This document shows, one piece after another, positions 27,331 through 37,893 of a stretch of 64,000 bases of DNA; within the stretch, counting starts at the first letter, position 1; each line of letters starts with the position of its first letter. The notes under the pieces were generated by a model. The model made no database searches and had not been told where the DNA came from. It saw only the letters and a list, made by a program, of their open reading frames with translations. The DNA is from Halomonas shengliensis. Lineage in GTDB: Bacteria > Pseudomonadota > Gammaproteobacteria > Pseudomonadales > Halomonadaceae. Location of the stretch: assembly GCF_900104135.1 (NCBI RefSeq), contig NZ_FNIV01000002.1:1-64000 (forward strand). The letters are read 5' to 3'. Made by a program: the position numbers and the translations under genes.

Positions 27331-28596
27331 TCAGCCGAACATGCCCTTGAACATGAAGAAAAACAGGATCGCCAGCGCCGCGCCGGCCGGCAGGGTGATC
27401 AGCCACGACATGGCGATGGTGCCGATCACGCGCAGGTTGAGCGCCGCCATGCCCCGCGCCAGGCCCACGCCCAGCACCGCGCCCACCAGGGTGTGGGTGG
27501 TGGAGATGGGCAGGCCGGTGCCCGAGGCCAGCACCACGGTGACCGCGGCGGCCAGGGTGGCGGCGAAGCCACGGCTGGGGGTGAGCTCGGTGATGCCGGT
27601 ACCCACGGTGGCGATCACCTTGTGGCCGTAGGTGACCAGGCCGACGACGATGCCGCCGCCGCCCAGCACCAGCACCCACCAGGGCACCAGGGCCGCGGAC
27701 TCGATCTCGCCGCCGGTCTGCACCACGCTGATCACCGCCGCCAGCGGGCCCACCGCGTTGGCCACGTCGTTGGAGCCGTGGGCGAAGGCCATGGCGCAGG
27801 CGGTGAAGATCATCAGCACGCCGAACACCCGTTCCACGCCCGAGAAGCCGAACTGGTCGGTCTGACGGCTGCTGGCCTGGACCCGACGCTCCATCACCGT
27901 GCCCAGCGCCGCCACCGCGACGCCGGCGAGGATGGAGAGCAGCAGGCTGGCGCCGAAGCTCAGGTCGAGGCCGACATGCTTGAGCCCCTTGGTCAGGGTC
28001 ACCATGGTCACCGCGAAGCCGACCAGGAAGACGTACATGGGCACATAGCGCTTGGCGGCGGCGAAGGGGTCCCGGGCCTCGAAGATCAGGTGCTGCACCG
28101 ACTTGAACAGGGTGAAGGCGATGGTGCCTGAGAGCACCGGCGACACCACCCAGCTGGCGGCGATGGTCATCACCGAGCCCCAGTCCACCGAGGCGGCCCC
28201 CAGGCCCGCCACCGAGAAGCCGACGATGGCGCCGACGATGGAGTGGGTGGTGGAGACCGGCCAGCCCTTCATGGAGGCGATCAGCAGCCAGGTGGCCGCC
28301 GCCAGCAGCGCCGCCAGCATGCCGTAGACCAGCAGCTGGGGGTCCCCCTGGAGCAGCTCGGGATCGATGATCCCCTTGCGGATGGTATTGGTGACCTCCC
28401 CCCCGGCGAGCCAGGCGCCGAGGAACTCGAAGATCACGGCGATAAGGATCGCCTGCTTGATGGTGATGGCGCGAGAGCCCACCGAGGTACCCATGGCATT
28501 GGCCACGTCGTTGGCACCCACACCCCAGGCCATGAAGAAGCCGAAGAGGCAGGCCAGGATGATGAAGATCTCGCCGTGCTGCGCAATGATCGACAT
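27331..28596 (-). CDS. PiT-family inorganic phosphate transporter
   Basis: Low-affinity phosphate symporter of the inner membrane, 421 aa with about 10-11 membrane segments. Both PiT signatures are present: GANDVANAMGTSVGSRA near the N-terminus and GSNDVANAVGPLAAV in the second half, along with two copies of the PVSTTHSIVGA / PISTTHTLVGA repeat typical of the inverted duplicated fold. It follows a DUF47 gene by 73 bp on the same strand, a pairing conserved across bacteria in which the DUF47 protein modulates Pit. Co-transported ion (proton or sodium) cannot be read from the sequence. Confidence 0.94.
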   Translation of the reverse strand: MSIIAQHGEIFIILACLFGFFMAWGVGANDVANAMGTSVGSRAITIKQAILIAVIFEFLGAWLAGGEVTNTIRKGIIDPELLQGDPQLLVYGMLAALLAAATWLLIASMKGWPVSTTHSIVGAIVGFSVAGLGAASVDWGSVMTIAASWVVSPVLSGTIAFTLFKSVQHLIFEARDPFAAAKRYVPMYVFLVGFAVTMVTLTKGLKHVGLDLSFGASLLLSILAGVAVAALGTVMERRVQASSRQTDQFGFSGVERVFGVLMIFTACAMAFAHGSNDVANAVGPLAAVISVVQTGGEIESAALVPWWVLVLGGGGIVVGLVTYGHKVIATVGTGITELTPSRGFAATLAAAVTVVLASGTGLPISTTHTLVGAVLGVGLARGMAALNLRVIGTIAMSWLITLPAGAALAILFFFMFKGMFG

Positions 28597-28669
28597 GAGG
28601 ATGTGTCCCCTCGTTGCGGTCGTGAGATGGCGTAACGTTTCGGCCCCGGGATCGCCGGGGCCGTGGTGT

Positions 28670-29350
28670 TCAGTTGGCCGTCATGATCTGCAGGCGGCTG
28701 CCGACGCGCTCGGCGCGGTCGGAGAGCTCGCCCACCCAGTCGATGATCTTGTAGAGGAACATCACGTCCACCGGCGGCAGGCGATCCTCGAGGCCGAACA
28801 GCTGGCGGCGGATGGCGATCTGCTGGTCATCGGCCTGCTGCTCCAGGCGATGCAGCTCGCGGATCAGCTTCTGCATCACGTCGCTGACGTTGCGGCCGAA
28901 GCCCGATTCGAGCAGGTCCTTGAGCTCCTCGAGGGCATGGCGCGCCTGGGCCACGCAGGCCACCGCGGTGCGCATGTAGTCGCGCATCGGCTGGGCCAGC
29001 TCCTCGGGCACCTGCATGCGGCGGCCGAGCATGATGCCGGTGATGTCGCGCACCTTGTTGGCGATCTTGTCCTGTACGCTGATCAGGTCGAGCAGGTCGG
29101 AGCGCGACACCGGCAGGAAGAGGGTGTTGGGGAGGTTGAGGCGCAGCTCGGTCTTGAGCTCGTCGGCATCGTGCTCGAGGCGGGTGACCGTCTCACGGTG
29201 GGTCGCCGCCGCCTCCCAGTCGCCCTCGAGGGTGGCCTCGAAGAAGGGCAGCAGCTGGTCGGCACACTCGCTCGTCTTGACGATATGGGCCAGCAGCGGC
29301 TGGAATGGCGAGCGACCGAACATCGCGGAGAAGGGGTTGGATGTCACCAT
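28670..29350 (-). CDS. DUF47/PhoU-like Pit accessory protein
   Basis: A 226-aa, all-helical protein of the DUF47 family (PhoU-like, TIGR00153), starting NPFSAMFGRSPFQPLLAHI. PhoU-type acidic motifs that bind metal are visible as RLEHDADELK near residue 57 and ELHRLEQQADDQQ in the second half. Such proteins are encoded next to Pit transporters and are thought to control their activity. The ATG at 29350 fits the family; the promoter is just upstream. First gene of the two-gene operon. Confidence 0.9.
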   Translation of the reverse strand: MVTSNPFSAMFGRSPFQPLLAHIVKTSECADQLLPFFEATLEGDWEAAATHRETVTRLEHDADELKTELRLNLPNTLFLPVSRSDLLDLISVQDKIANKVRDITGIMLGRRMQVPEELAQPMRDYMRTAVACVAQARHALEELKDLLESGFGRNVSDVMQKLIRELHRLEQQADDQQIAIRRQLFGLEDRLPPVDVMFLYKIIDWVGELSDRAERVGSRLQIMTAN

Positions 29351-29383
29351 GGGGCATCTCGGAACCTGGAAAATGGCGGCGTC

Positions 29384-29412
29384 AGTATAGTGACCAAGGC
29401 TGCTATCGTCAT
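29384..29412 (-). promoter_or_regulatory. Promoter of the DUF47-pit operon
   Basis: Reverse strand: ATGACG (29407-29412, 4 of 6 to -35), a 17-bp spacer, and TATACT (29384-29389, 5 of 6 to -10). No clear PHO box was found nearby. Confidence 0.6.
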
Positions 29413-29454
29413 GAAAAATTCACTTAAGTGTCACCAACACGAGGACGCCGCGCC

Positions 29455-30321
29455 ATGAGCCAGGAGATCGAACTCAAGCTCGCCCTGGGGCCCGAGGGGC
29501 CTGCCGCCCTGAGGGGCCATCCGCTGCTCCGGGCCCTCCCCCCGACGGTCGCCGAGCTCGGCAACACCTACTACGACACCCCCGACGGTGCGCTCGAGGC
29601 GGCACGCATGGCGCTGCGGCTGAGACGCCTCGACGGGCGCCTGCTGCAGACGGTGAAGACCCGCGGCGAGGGCGGCGGTGGGCTGTCGCGACGCGGCGAG
29701 TGGGAGTGGGAGGTGCCGGGCCCCGGCCTCGACCTCGCGGGGCTTGAGGGGCTGCCGCCGGCGGCGCTCGGCGAGGGGGTGCTGGAGCGCCTGGAGGCGC
29801 GCTTCACCACCGACTTCCGCCGCGAGGCCTGGACCCTCGAGCACCGGGGAGCGCGTATCGAGCTGGCACTGGACGAGGGGGCGATCCTCGCCGCCGGGCG
29901 GCGGGTGGCGATCCGTGAGCTGGAGCTGGAGCTCAAGGCGGGCGAGCCGGCCGCCCTGTGGTCGCTGGCCGAGGCGCTGGCCGAGCGCGTGGCGCTGCGT
30001 GCCTCGGACACCAGCAAGGCGGCCCGCGGCGGGGCCCTGCTCGCCGGCGAATGGCGCCTGCCCGAGGGGCACTCGGCCACGGCCTGGCTGCACCGTGCGG
30101 TGGTGGCGCTGGACGCCCACGCCGATACCGGCGAGCCACGCCTTCGCGAGGCGGCCCGGGAGGCCTTCCAGCGCCTGGCCGCCCTGGGCGACGCCGAGAC
30201 CCGCGACGACGCCCGCACCCTCGCGGCGGCGCTGGCCGACGAGGGGACGCCGACGCCGGCCCTGGGCCGCACGCTGCTGCGCCTGTCACGACGCCTTTCC
30301 GGCGCCTCGCCGCTGGCCTGA
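29455..30321 (+). CDS. CYTH-domain protein, likely inorganic triphosphatase
   Basis: A 288-aa protein. The first 200 residues form a CYTH domain: the ExExK signature EIELK at residues 4-8, GNTYYDTPDGAL, RMALRLRR, VKTRG and the late acidic/basic strands (RVAIRELELELKAGEP). This fold makes a triphosphate tunnel; relatives such as E. coli YgiF hydrolyse tripolyphosphate. The remaining 90 residues are helical and too short for the CHAD domain that normally follows. The ATG at 29455 is chosen because the motif must be near the N-terminus. It is divergent from the phosphate transport operon, a sensible neighbour for a polyphosphate-related enzyme. Confidence 0.85.
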   Translation: MSQEIELKLALGPEGPAALRGHPLLRALPPTVAELGNTYYDTPDGALEAARMALRLRRLDGRLLQTVKTRGEGGGGLSRRGEWEWEVPGPGLDLAGLEGLPPAALGEGVLERLEARFTTDFRREAWTLEHRGARIELALDEGAILAAGRRVAIRELELELKAGEPAALWSLAEALAERVALRASDTSKAARGGALLAGEWRLPEGHSATAWLHRAVVALDAHADTGEPRLREAAREAFQRLAALGDAETRDDARTLAAALADEGTPTPALGRTLLRLSRRLSGASPLA

Positions 30322-30345
30322 TCGCCCCACCACAAGGATGCCGCC

Positions 30346-31257
30346 GTGAACCACCTCCCCAAGCCCGCCGCCGAAGGCCTGCGCACCCGGGTCTTCCAGA
30401 TCATCTTCGAGTCCGACACCCCGCTGGCCAAGGGCTTCGACATCGCCCTGATCGTGGCGATTCTCGCCAGCGTGCTGGTGGTGATGCTGGAGAGCATCGA
30501 GAGCCTGCGCGCCGACTACGGCACCCTGTTCTTCTGGCTCGAATGGGGCTTCACCCTCCTCTTCACCCTGGAGCTGGCAGTACGCCTCTACTGCCTGGAG
30601 CGGCCGCTGCAGTACCTGCGGAGCTTCTACGGCATGGTGGACCTGATCGCCATCCTGCCCACCTGGCTGGCGCTGCTCCTGCCCGGCGCCCAGACCCTGG
30701 TGATGGTGCGCCTGCTGCGCACCCTGCGCATCTTCCGGGTGCTGCGGCTGATGGAGTTCGTCGGCGAGGGCCGGCTGCTGATCGGGGCGCTGAAGCGCAG
30801 CAGCCACCAGATCTTCCTGTTCCTGTTCACCGTCTTCATGCTGGTCTCGATCTTCGCCTCGCTCGTCTACCTGATCGAGCCCGCCGAGGCCGGTTTCACC
30901 AGCATCCCCACGGCGATCTACTGGGCCATCGTCACCCTGACCACGGTGGGCTTCGGCGACATCGTGCCGGTGACCCCGCTGGGCCAGGCGATCTCGGTGA
31001 TGGTGATGCTGATCGGCTACTCGATCATCGCCGTGCCCACCGGGGTCTTCTCCGCCGAGGTGATCCGCTCGATCCGTGCCGACCGCTACTCCGACGAGGC
31101 CTGCCCGGGCTGCGGCCATGACCGCCACGAGCAGCGCGCCAAGTACTGCCTGCTGTGCGGCACCTGGCTCGACGAAGACAGCCCCGACCCGCGGCTCAGC
31201 GAGGAGGAGCAGGCGGCCTGGTGGGAGGAGCATGGCGGCCAGGGCAACGACGCCTGA
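30346..31257 (+). CDS. Voltage-gated potassium channel with C-terminal zinc ribbon
   Basis: A 303-aa six-segment channel. S1-S3 lie at about 33-48, 61-82 and 96-113; S4 carries five arginines at exact three-residue steps (R122, R125, R128, R131, R134); S5, the pore helix and the filter TVGFGD (200-205) and S6 follow. After S6 the cytoplasmic tail has a four-cysteine zinc ribbon, CPGC at 253-256 and CLLC at 268-271, and an acidic end. The start is GTG at 30346 with AAGGA before it. It lies 24 bp behind the CYTH gene. Ion selectivity is from the GFG filter; the role of the zinc tail is unknown. Confidence 0.9.
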   Translation: MNHLPKPAAEGLRTRVFQIIFESDTPLAKGFDIALIVAILASVLVVMLESIESLRADYGTLFFWLEWGFTLLFTLELAVRLYCLERPLQYLRSFYGMVDLIAILPTWLALLLPGAQTLVMVRLLRTLRIFRVLRLMEFVGEGRLLIGALKRSSHQIFLFLFTVFMLVSIFASLVYLIEPAEAGFTSIPTAIYWAIVTLTTVGFGDIVPVTPLGQAISVMVMLIGYSIIAVPTGVFSAEVIRSIRADRYSDEACPGCGHDRHEQRAKYCLLCGTWLDEDSPDPRLSEEEQAAWWEEHGGQGNDA

Positions 31258-31275
31258 CCGCCACGGGAGTGAGGC

Positions 31276-31899
31276 TTACTCGCGGAAGGGCTCGACGTCG
31301 CCGCGGCCCTCGCGCAGGATCGTCGGCGGCAGCTCGCGCAGGTCCACCACGCTGGTGGGTTCCAGGTGGCAGGCGCCGCCGTCGATGATCAGGTCGAGGT
31401 GGGCGCCGAAGCGCTCGCGGATCTCCTCGCCGTCGGTCATCGGCAGTTCCTCGCCCACCGGGATCAGGGTCACGCTCATCAACGGCTCACCCAGCGCCTC
31501 GAGCAGGGCATGGGTGATGCGGTGGTCGGGCACGCGCACGCCGATGGAGCGCCGCTTGGGGTGCAGCAGCAACCGCGGCACCTCGGTGGTGGCGGTGAGG
31601 ATGAAGGTGTAGGGCCCCGGGGTATGGGCCTTGAGCAGGCGGAAGACGGCGTTGTCCACCTTGGCGTAGGTGCCGATCTCGGAGAGGTCGGAGCAGACCA
31701 GGGTGAAGTTGTGCTTGTCGTCGAGCGAGCGCAGCCACTTGATCTTGTCGATCGCCTTCTTCTCGCCCAGCGAGCAGCCCAGGGCATAGCCGGAGTCGGT
31801 GGGATAGGCCACCACCCCGCCCGAGCGGATGATCTGGATCGCCTGGTCGATCAGGCGCTTCTGGGGATTCTCGGGGTGGATCTGGAAGAACTGGCTCAT
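31276..31899 (-). CDS. yciO: YciO-type Sua5/YrdC-domain protein
   Basis: A 207-aa YrdC-fold protein of the YciO branch, starting [17 protein letters not shown]. Nucleotide-binding features of the fold are present: [28 protein letters not shown] and TSVVDL. True Sua5/TsaC enzymes make threonylcarbamoyl-AMP for the t6A tRNA base; whether YciO does so is unsettled. It follows the PHP exonuclease gene by 2 bp, the same pair as yciV(rnm)-yciO in E. coli. The ATG at 31899 is the family start. Confidence 0.9.
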   Translation of the reverse strand: MSQFFQIHPENPQKRLIDQAIQIIRSGGVVAYPTDSGYALGCSLGEKKAIDKIKWLRSLDDKHNFTLVCSDLSEIGTYAKVDNAVFRLLKAHTPGPYTFILTATTEVPRLLLHPKRRSIGVRVPDHRITHALLEALGEPLMSVTLIPVGEELPMTDGEEIRERFGAHLDLIIDGGACHLEPTSVVDLRELPPTILREGRGDVEPFRE

Positions 31900-31901
31900 G
31901 G

Positions 31902-32807
31902 TCACGCTCCTTGGGTGAACCGCGGCGCCAGCCGCGGGTGGGTCCATACCGGCGGCGTGGCGGTGCGCGGTACCGGGCCGAGGCTGCCCGGCGCCAGGTG
32001 GCCGCCGGGGGAGTGGAAGTCGCTGCCCAGCGAGGCATAGAGCGAGCGCTCCTGGAGCTGGCGCGCCAGGTCGCGGGTCACGTCGGCATTCTGGAAGCCG
32101 CTGACCAGCTCGGCGGCCTGGCCGCCGGCGGCGGCGAAGTCGTCCAGCAGCAGGCCGCGCTTGCGTCGGGTCAGGCCGTGGCGCAGCGGATGGGCCAGCA
32201 CCGCTACCCCGCCGGCATCCAGGATCCAGCCCACCGCCTCGGGGATCCCCGGCCACAGCATCTTGACGTCGCCGGGCTTGCCGTCGCCCAGGTACTTGTT
32301 GAAGGCGGTGGCGACGTCGGGCACCCGCCCCGCCGCCACCAGCGCCCGGGCGAAGTCGGGGCGGCCCAGCGGCCGCTCGCTGCCGGCCTGCTCCCGCGCC
32401 CGGGCCAGGGCGTCGGGCAGGCCCAGCTTCTCCATGCGCGCGGCGATGGTCTCGGCACGCCGGGTACGCGCCTCGGCCTGGGCCGCCAGGCCCGCCACCA
32501 GGGTGCCCCGGGCGCCCGCCGGCAGCAGTCCCACCACGTGGATGTTGTGGCCGCGCCACTGGGTCGAGAGCTCGCAGCCGGCGATCAGCACCAGTCCCTG
32601 CGCCTCGGCGGCCGCGGCGGCCTCGGCCACGCCGTCGACGGTATCGTGGTCGGTCAGCGCCATGTGGGTCAGGCCGCGCGCGGCGCACAGCGCCACCAGC
32701 TCGGCGGGCGACAGGGTGCCGTCCGAGGCGGTGGAGTGCATGTGCAGGTCGATGGTGAGCGGGCCGGGGTCGCCCGTGAAGCGGTCGGGAAGCGGGGGCA
32801 TTGGCAT
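31902..32807 (-). CDS. rnm: PHP-domain phosphoesterase, RNase AM / YciV type
   Basis: A 301-aa PHP-family metal-dependent phosphoesterase. Metal ligands of the PHP fold are visible: [11 protein letters not shown] (from residue 20), [23 protein letters not shown] and the late GSDFHSPGG. The E. coli homologue YciV/RNase AM is a 5'-3' exoribonuclease that trims 5' ends of rRNA precursors and acts on 3',5'-nucleoside bisphosphates. It lies directly upstream of yciO on the same strand, as in E. coli. The ATG at 32807 gives a short unconserved leader of 18 residues before the first motif. Confidence 0.88.
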   Translation of the reverse strand: MPMPPLPDRFTGDPGPLTIDLHMHSTASDGTLSPAELVALCAARGLTHMALTDHDTVDGVAEAAAAAEAQGLVLIAGCELSTQWRGHNIHVVGLLPAGARGTLVAGLAAQAEARTRRAETIAARMEKLGLPDALARAREQAGSERPLGRPDFARALVAAGRVPDVATAFNKYLGDGKPGDVKMLWPGIPEAVGWILDAGGVAVLAHPLRHGLTRRKRGLLLDDFAAAGGQAAELVSGFQNADVTRDLARQLQERSLYASLGSDFHSPGGHLAPGSLGPVPRTATPPVWTHPRLAPRFTQGA

Positions 32808-32918
32808 GACGCCGGGCGGCGACTTTGTCAGAATGGCTCTTCATGGTGCGCGCCAGACCGGTGCCGGTCAATGGCGCCCGAGCCCGCGGCGCGAGCCGCC
32901 CCACAGAAGGAAGCCCCC

Positions 32919-33218
32919 ATGCTCTACGCCATCATCAGCGAGGATGTGAACAACAGCCTGGAGCGTCGCCTGGCCGCGCGCCCCGACCACCTGGCCCGCC
33001 TCGAGGCGCTGCGCGACGAGGGCCGCCTGGTGCTGGCCGGCCCCCACCCCGCCATCGATGGCGAGGACCCGGGCGAGGCCGGCTTCTCCGGCAGCCTGGT
33101 GGTAGCCGAGTTCGACAGCCAGAAGGCGGCCCAGGCCTGGGCCGATGCCGACCCCTACATGATCGCCGGCGTCTACGCCCGGGTGACGGTCAAGCCCTTC
33201 AAGAAGGTCCTCCCCTGA
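32919..33218 (+). CDS. YciI family protein
   Basis: A 99-aa ferredoxin-like-fold protein of the YciI family, with the characteristic pattern [43 protein letters not shown] and a C-terminal [17 protein letters not shown]. The His-Asp pair proposed as an active site in the family corresponds to the H in RPDH and the D in LRDEG. The function of YciI is not established. AGAAGGAAG precedes the ATG. It is divergent from the PHP-yciO pair, echoing the yci grouping of enterobacteria. Confidence 0.9.
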   Translation: MLYAIISEDVNNSLERRLAARPDHLARLEALRDEGRLVLAGPHPAIDGEDPGEAGFSGSLVVAEFDSQKAAQAWADADPYMIAGVYARVTVKPFKKVLP

Positions 33219-33228
33219 CCCACCGCGT

Positions 33229-33265
33229 TTCTCCACAGCCGGTTTTGCACAGCGGCTGTGGATAA
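33229..33265. other. Cluster of three DnaA-box-like 9-mers
   Basis: Within 37 bp lie TTCTCCACA (33229-33237) and TTTTGCACA (33243-33251) on the forward strand, each one mismatch from TTATNCACA, and a perfect TTATCCACA on the reverse strand (33257-33265). The same bases form a 9-bp inverted repeat (TCCACAGCC with GGCTGTGGA). It could be a DnaA-binding locus, or simply a hairpin in the 140-bp YciI-mnmC gap. No AT-rich unwinding region or replication gene is beside it. Confidence 0.4.
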
Positions 33266-33358
33266 CGCTGTTGAAACGCCGCGGATGCCTGCCGGAAGCC
33301 CCCGGCCCCTGCCGCCGCGGCCCCATCGATCACATCCTGACCAGCGCCCGGAGCCCCC

Positions 33359-35374
33359 GTGACTGCCGCCCCCGATGGCCTGCCGCCCCTCGCCGCCCTG
33401 GAGACCGCCCGCCTCGACTGGCGGGACGACGCCGGTGGCGAGGCCGTGCCGCACTCGGCCGCCTTCGACGATGTCTACTTCTCTCGCCACGACGGCCGCG
33501 CCGAGACCGAGCATGTCTTCCTGGCCGGCAACCGCCTGGCCGAGCGCTTCGCCGCCTGGCGGGAGGCCCGTCCCTTCGTGATCGGCGAGACCGGCTGCGG
33601 CACCGGGCTCAACCTGCTGTGCGCCTGGGCCTGCTTCGCTGCCCATGCCCCGCCCGGGGCGCGCCTCCACCTGGTCTCCACCGAGAAGTTTCCCCTCACC
33701 CGCGAGGACCTGGCCCGGGCGCTGCGTGCCTGGCCCGACCTGGCCGAGCGCGCCGGCGTACTGATCGCGCAGTGGCCCCGGCCGGTGGCCGGGGTCCACC
33801 GCCTGTGGCTGGACGACCGAGTCACCCTGGACCTGCACCTGGGCGACGCCGCCGAGCGCCTGGCGCTGCTCGAGGGCCAGGTCGACGCCTGGTTCCTGGA
33901 CGGCTTCGCACCGGCCAAGAACCCCGAGATGTGGCGGCCCGAGCTGTTCGCCGCCATGGCGGCACGCTCCCGCCCCGGCGCCACCTTCGCCACCTTCACC
34001 TGCGCCGGGGTGGTCAAGCGCGGCCTTGCGGCGGCCGGCTTCGCCTGGCGCAAGGCGCCGGGCTTCGGGCGCAAGCGCGAGATGCTCTGCGGCGAGATCG
34101 CGGCGCCACCGGCGCAGTCTCGCCGCCATGACACCCCCTGGTTCACCCCACCGTCCCCCCGGCCGCCGCGGCGGGTGGCGGTGATCGGCGCTGGTATCGC
34201 CGGGGCCAGCACCGCCGCCGCCCTGGCCCGCCGCGGGGTCGAGGTGACGCTGATCGACCGCCTCGACCGCGCCGAGCTGGCCGAGCTCCCCCTGCAGGGC
34301 GCCCTCTACGTCAAGCTCGCCGCCGATACCAACCGCCAGAGCCGCGTCTACCTGGCCGGGCTCCTCCACAGCCGCCGCTGGCTCGCCCGCCTCGACCCCG
34401 AGGAACGGGTGTGGCGGCGCTGTGGCGTGCTGCAGCTGGCGCTGGGCGAGAAGGAGCAGCGCCGCCAGGCACGCTTCCTGGCCAACCACCCGCTGCCCGA
34501 GGCGGTGGTGCGCGGGCTCGACGCCGAGGCGGTCGGGGATGCTGCCGGCGTGGCGGTGGAGGCGCCGGCGCTGGAGTACCCCGAGGCGGCCTGGGTGAGG
34601 CCGCTGGCGCTGTGCGCCCGGCTGGCGCGCACACCGGGGATCCGCTTCCGGCAGGGTGAGGTCACGTCCCTTGAACGCGACGGCGAGGGGTGGCGGCTGA
34701 CCCTCGCCGAGGGGGAGGCCGAGCTCGCCGACCAGGTGGTGGTCGCCACCGCCACCGAGGCGGGGCGCTTCGCCGAGACCGCGCCCCTGCCGCTGCAGCC
34801 GGTGCGCGGGCAGCTCAGCCAGCTGCGCCTGCCGCCCGGGGCGCCCGCGCTCCAGCGGGTGGTGTGCGCCGGCGGCTATGTGCCGCCGGCCGCCGACGGG
34901 GTGCTCAACTTCGGCGCCACCTTCGGCCCCGGCGACACCGACACCGCCGAGCGCGAGGCGGACCACGCCGCCAACCTCGCCGAGCTCGAGCGTGGCCTGC
35001 CGCGCTTCGTGGCGGCCCTGCGCGAGGCCGGCGCCGACCTCTCCCCGGCGGCGCTCACCGGGGTGGTGGGGATACGCGCGGCGAGCCCCGACAAGAGCCC
35101 CTACGCGGGCCCGGTGCCCGACGCCGACGCCTGGCGGGCGAGCTACGCCGTGCTGGCCAGGGACGCCACCCGCATCCCCGACATCCCGGGCGCCCACCAC
35201 GACGGACTATGGATCAGCGCCGCCCATGGCTCGCGCGGCATGGCCAGCGCGCCGCTGTGCGCGGAGCTGCTCGCCTCGCGGATCTGCGAAGAGCCGCTGC
35301 CCCTGGAGCAGCCGCTGGTGGACCACCTGCACCCGGGGCGGCGGCTGATCCGCGACCTGATCCAGGGGAAATAG
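33359..35374 (+). CDS. mnmC: Bifunctional tRNA mnm5s2U34 synthesis protein MnmC
   Basis: A 671-aa fusion enzyme for the last two steps of 5-methylaminomethyl-2-thiouridine at the tRNA wobble position. The N-terminal methyltransferase (about 1-240) has GETGCGTGLNLL as its SAM motif and DAWFLDGFAPAKNPEMW as the family signature. The C-terminal FAD oxidoreductase has VAVIGAGIAGASTA near residue 275 and YVKLAADTNRQSR. The start is GTG at 33359 with GGAG five bases upstream; no ATG gives the proper N-terminus. It stands alone between the YciI gene and the convergent yheU-ligA pair. Confidence 0.96.
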   Translation: MTAAPDGLPPLAALETARLDWRDDAGGEAVPHSAAFDDVYFSRHDGRAETEHVFLAGNRLAERFAAWREARPFVIGETGCGTGLNLLCAWACFAAHAPPGARLHLVSTEKFPLTREDLARALRAWPDLAERAGVLIAQWPRPVAGVHRLWLDDRVTLDLHLGDAAERLALLEGQVDAWFLDGFAPAKNPEMWRPELFAAMAARSRPGATFATFTCAGVVKRGLAAAGFAWRKAPGFGRKREMLCGEIAAPPAQSRRHDTPWFTPPSPRPPRRVAVIGAGIAGASTAAALARRGVEVTLIDRLDRAELAELPLQGALYVKLAADTNRQSRVYLAGLLHSRRWLARLDPEERVWRRCGVLQLALGEKEQRRQARFLANHPLPEAVVRGLDAEAVGDAAGVAVEAPALEYPEAAWVRPLALCARLARTPGIRFRQGEVTSLERDGEGWRLTLAEGEAELADQVVVATATEAGRFAETAPLPLQPVRGQLSQLRLPPGAPALQRVVCAGGYVPPAADGVLNFGATFGPGDTDTAEREADHAANLAELERGLPRFVAALREAGADLSPAALTGVVGIRAASPDKSPYAGPVPDADAWRASYAVLARDATRIPDIPGAHHDGLWISAAHGSRGMASAPLCAELLASRICEEPLPLEQPLVDHLHPGRRLIRDLIQGK

Positions 35375-35418
35375 CCTCGGCGGAGGCGTCGGGCACCGCA
35401 CATGGCAGCGCCTGCGCC

Positions 35419-37814
<2,396 letters not shown>

Positions 37815-37825
37815 CTAGCTTATCA

Positions 37826-37865
37826 AAGCGACGACCCCCGTGGGCGGTGCCTCACGGGGGTCGTC
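37826..37865 (-). terminator. Hairpin terminator behind zipA
   Basis: A perfect 13-bp stem (37830? to 37842 with 37853-37865, 10-nt loop) stands between zipA and ligA and is followed on the reverse strand by GCTTTGA. The short T-run suggests partial termination before ligA. Confidence 0.6.
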
Positions 37866-37893
37866 TCGGGGCTGACGAGCGCTGGTCGCCGGG

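Noticed and set aside
33229..33265. Chromosomal replication origin
   Set aside because: Only three DnaA-like boxes, no AT-rich unwinding region, and no dnaA, dnaN, gidA or parAB nearby.
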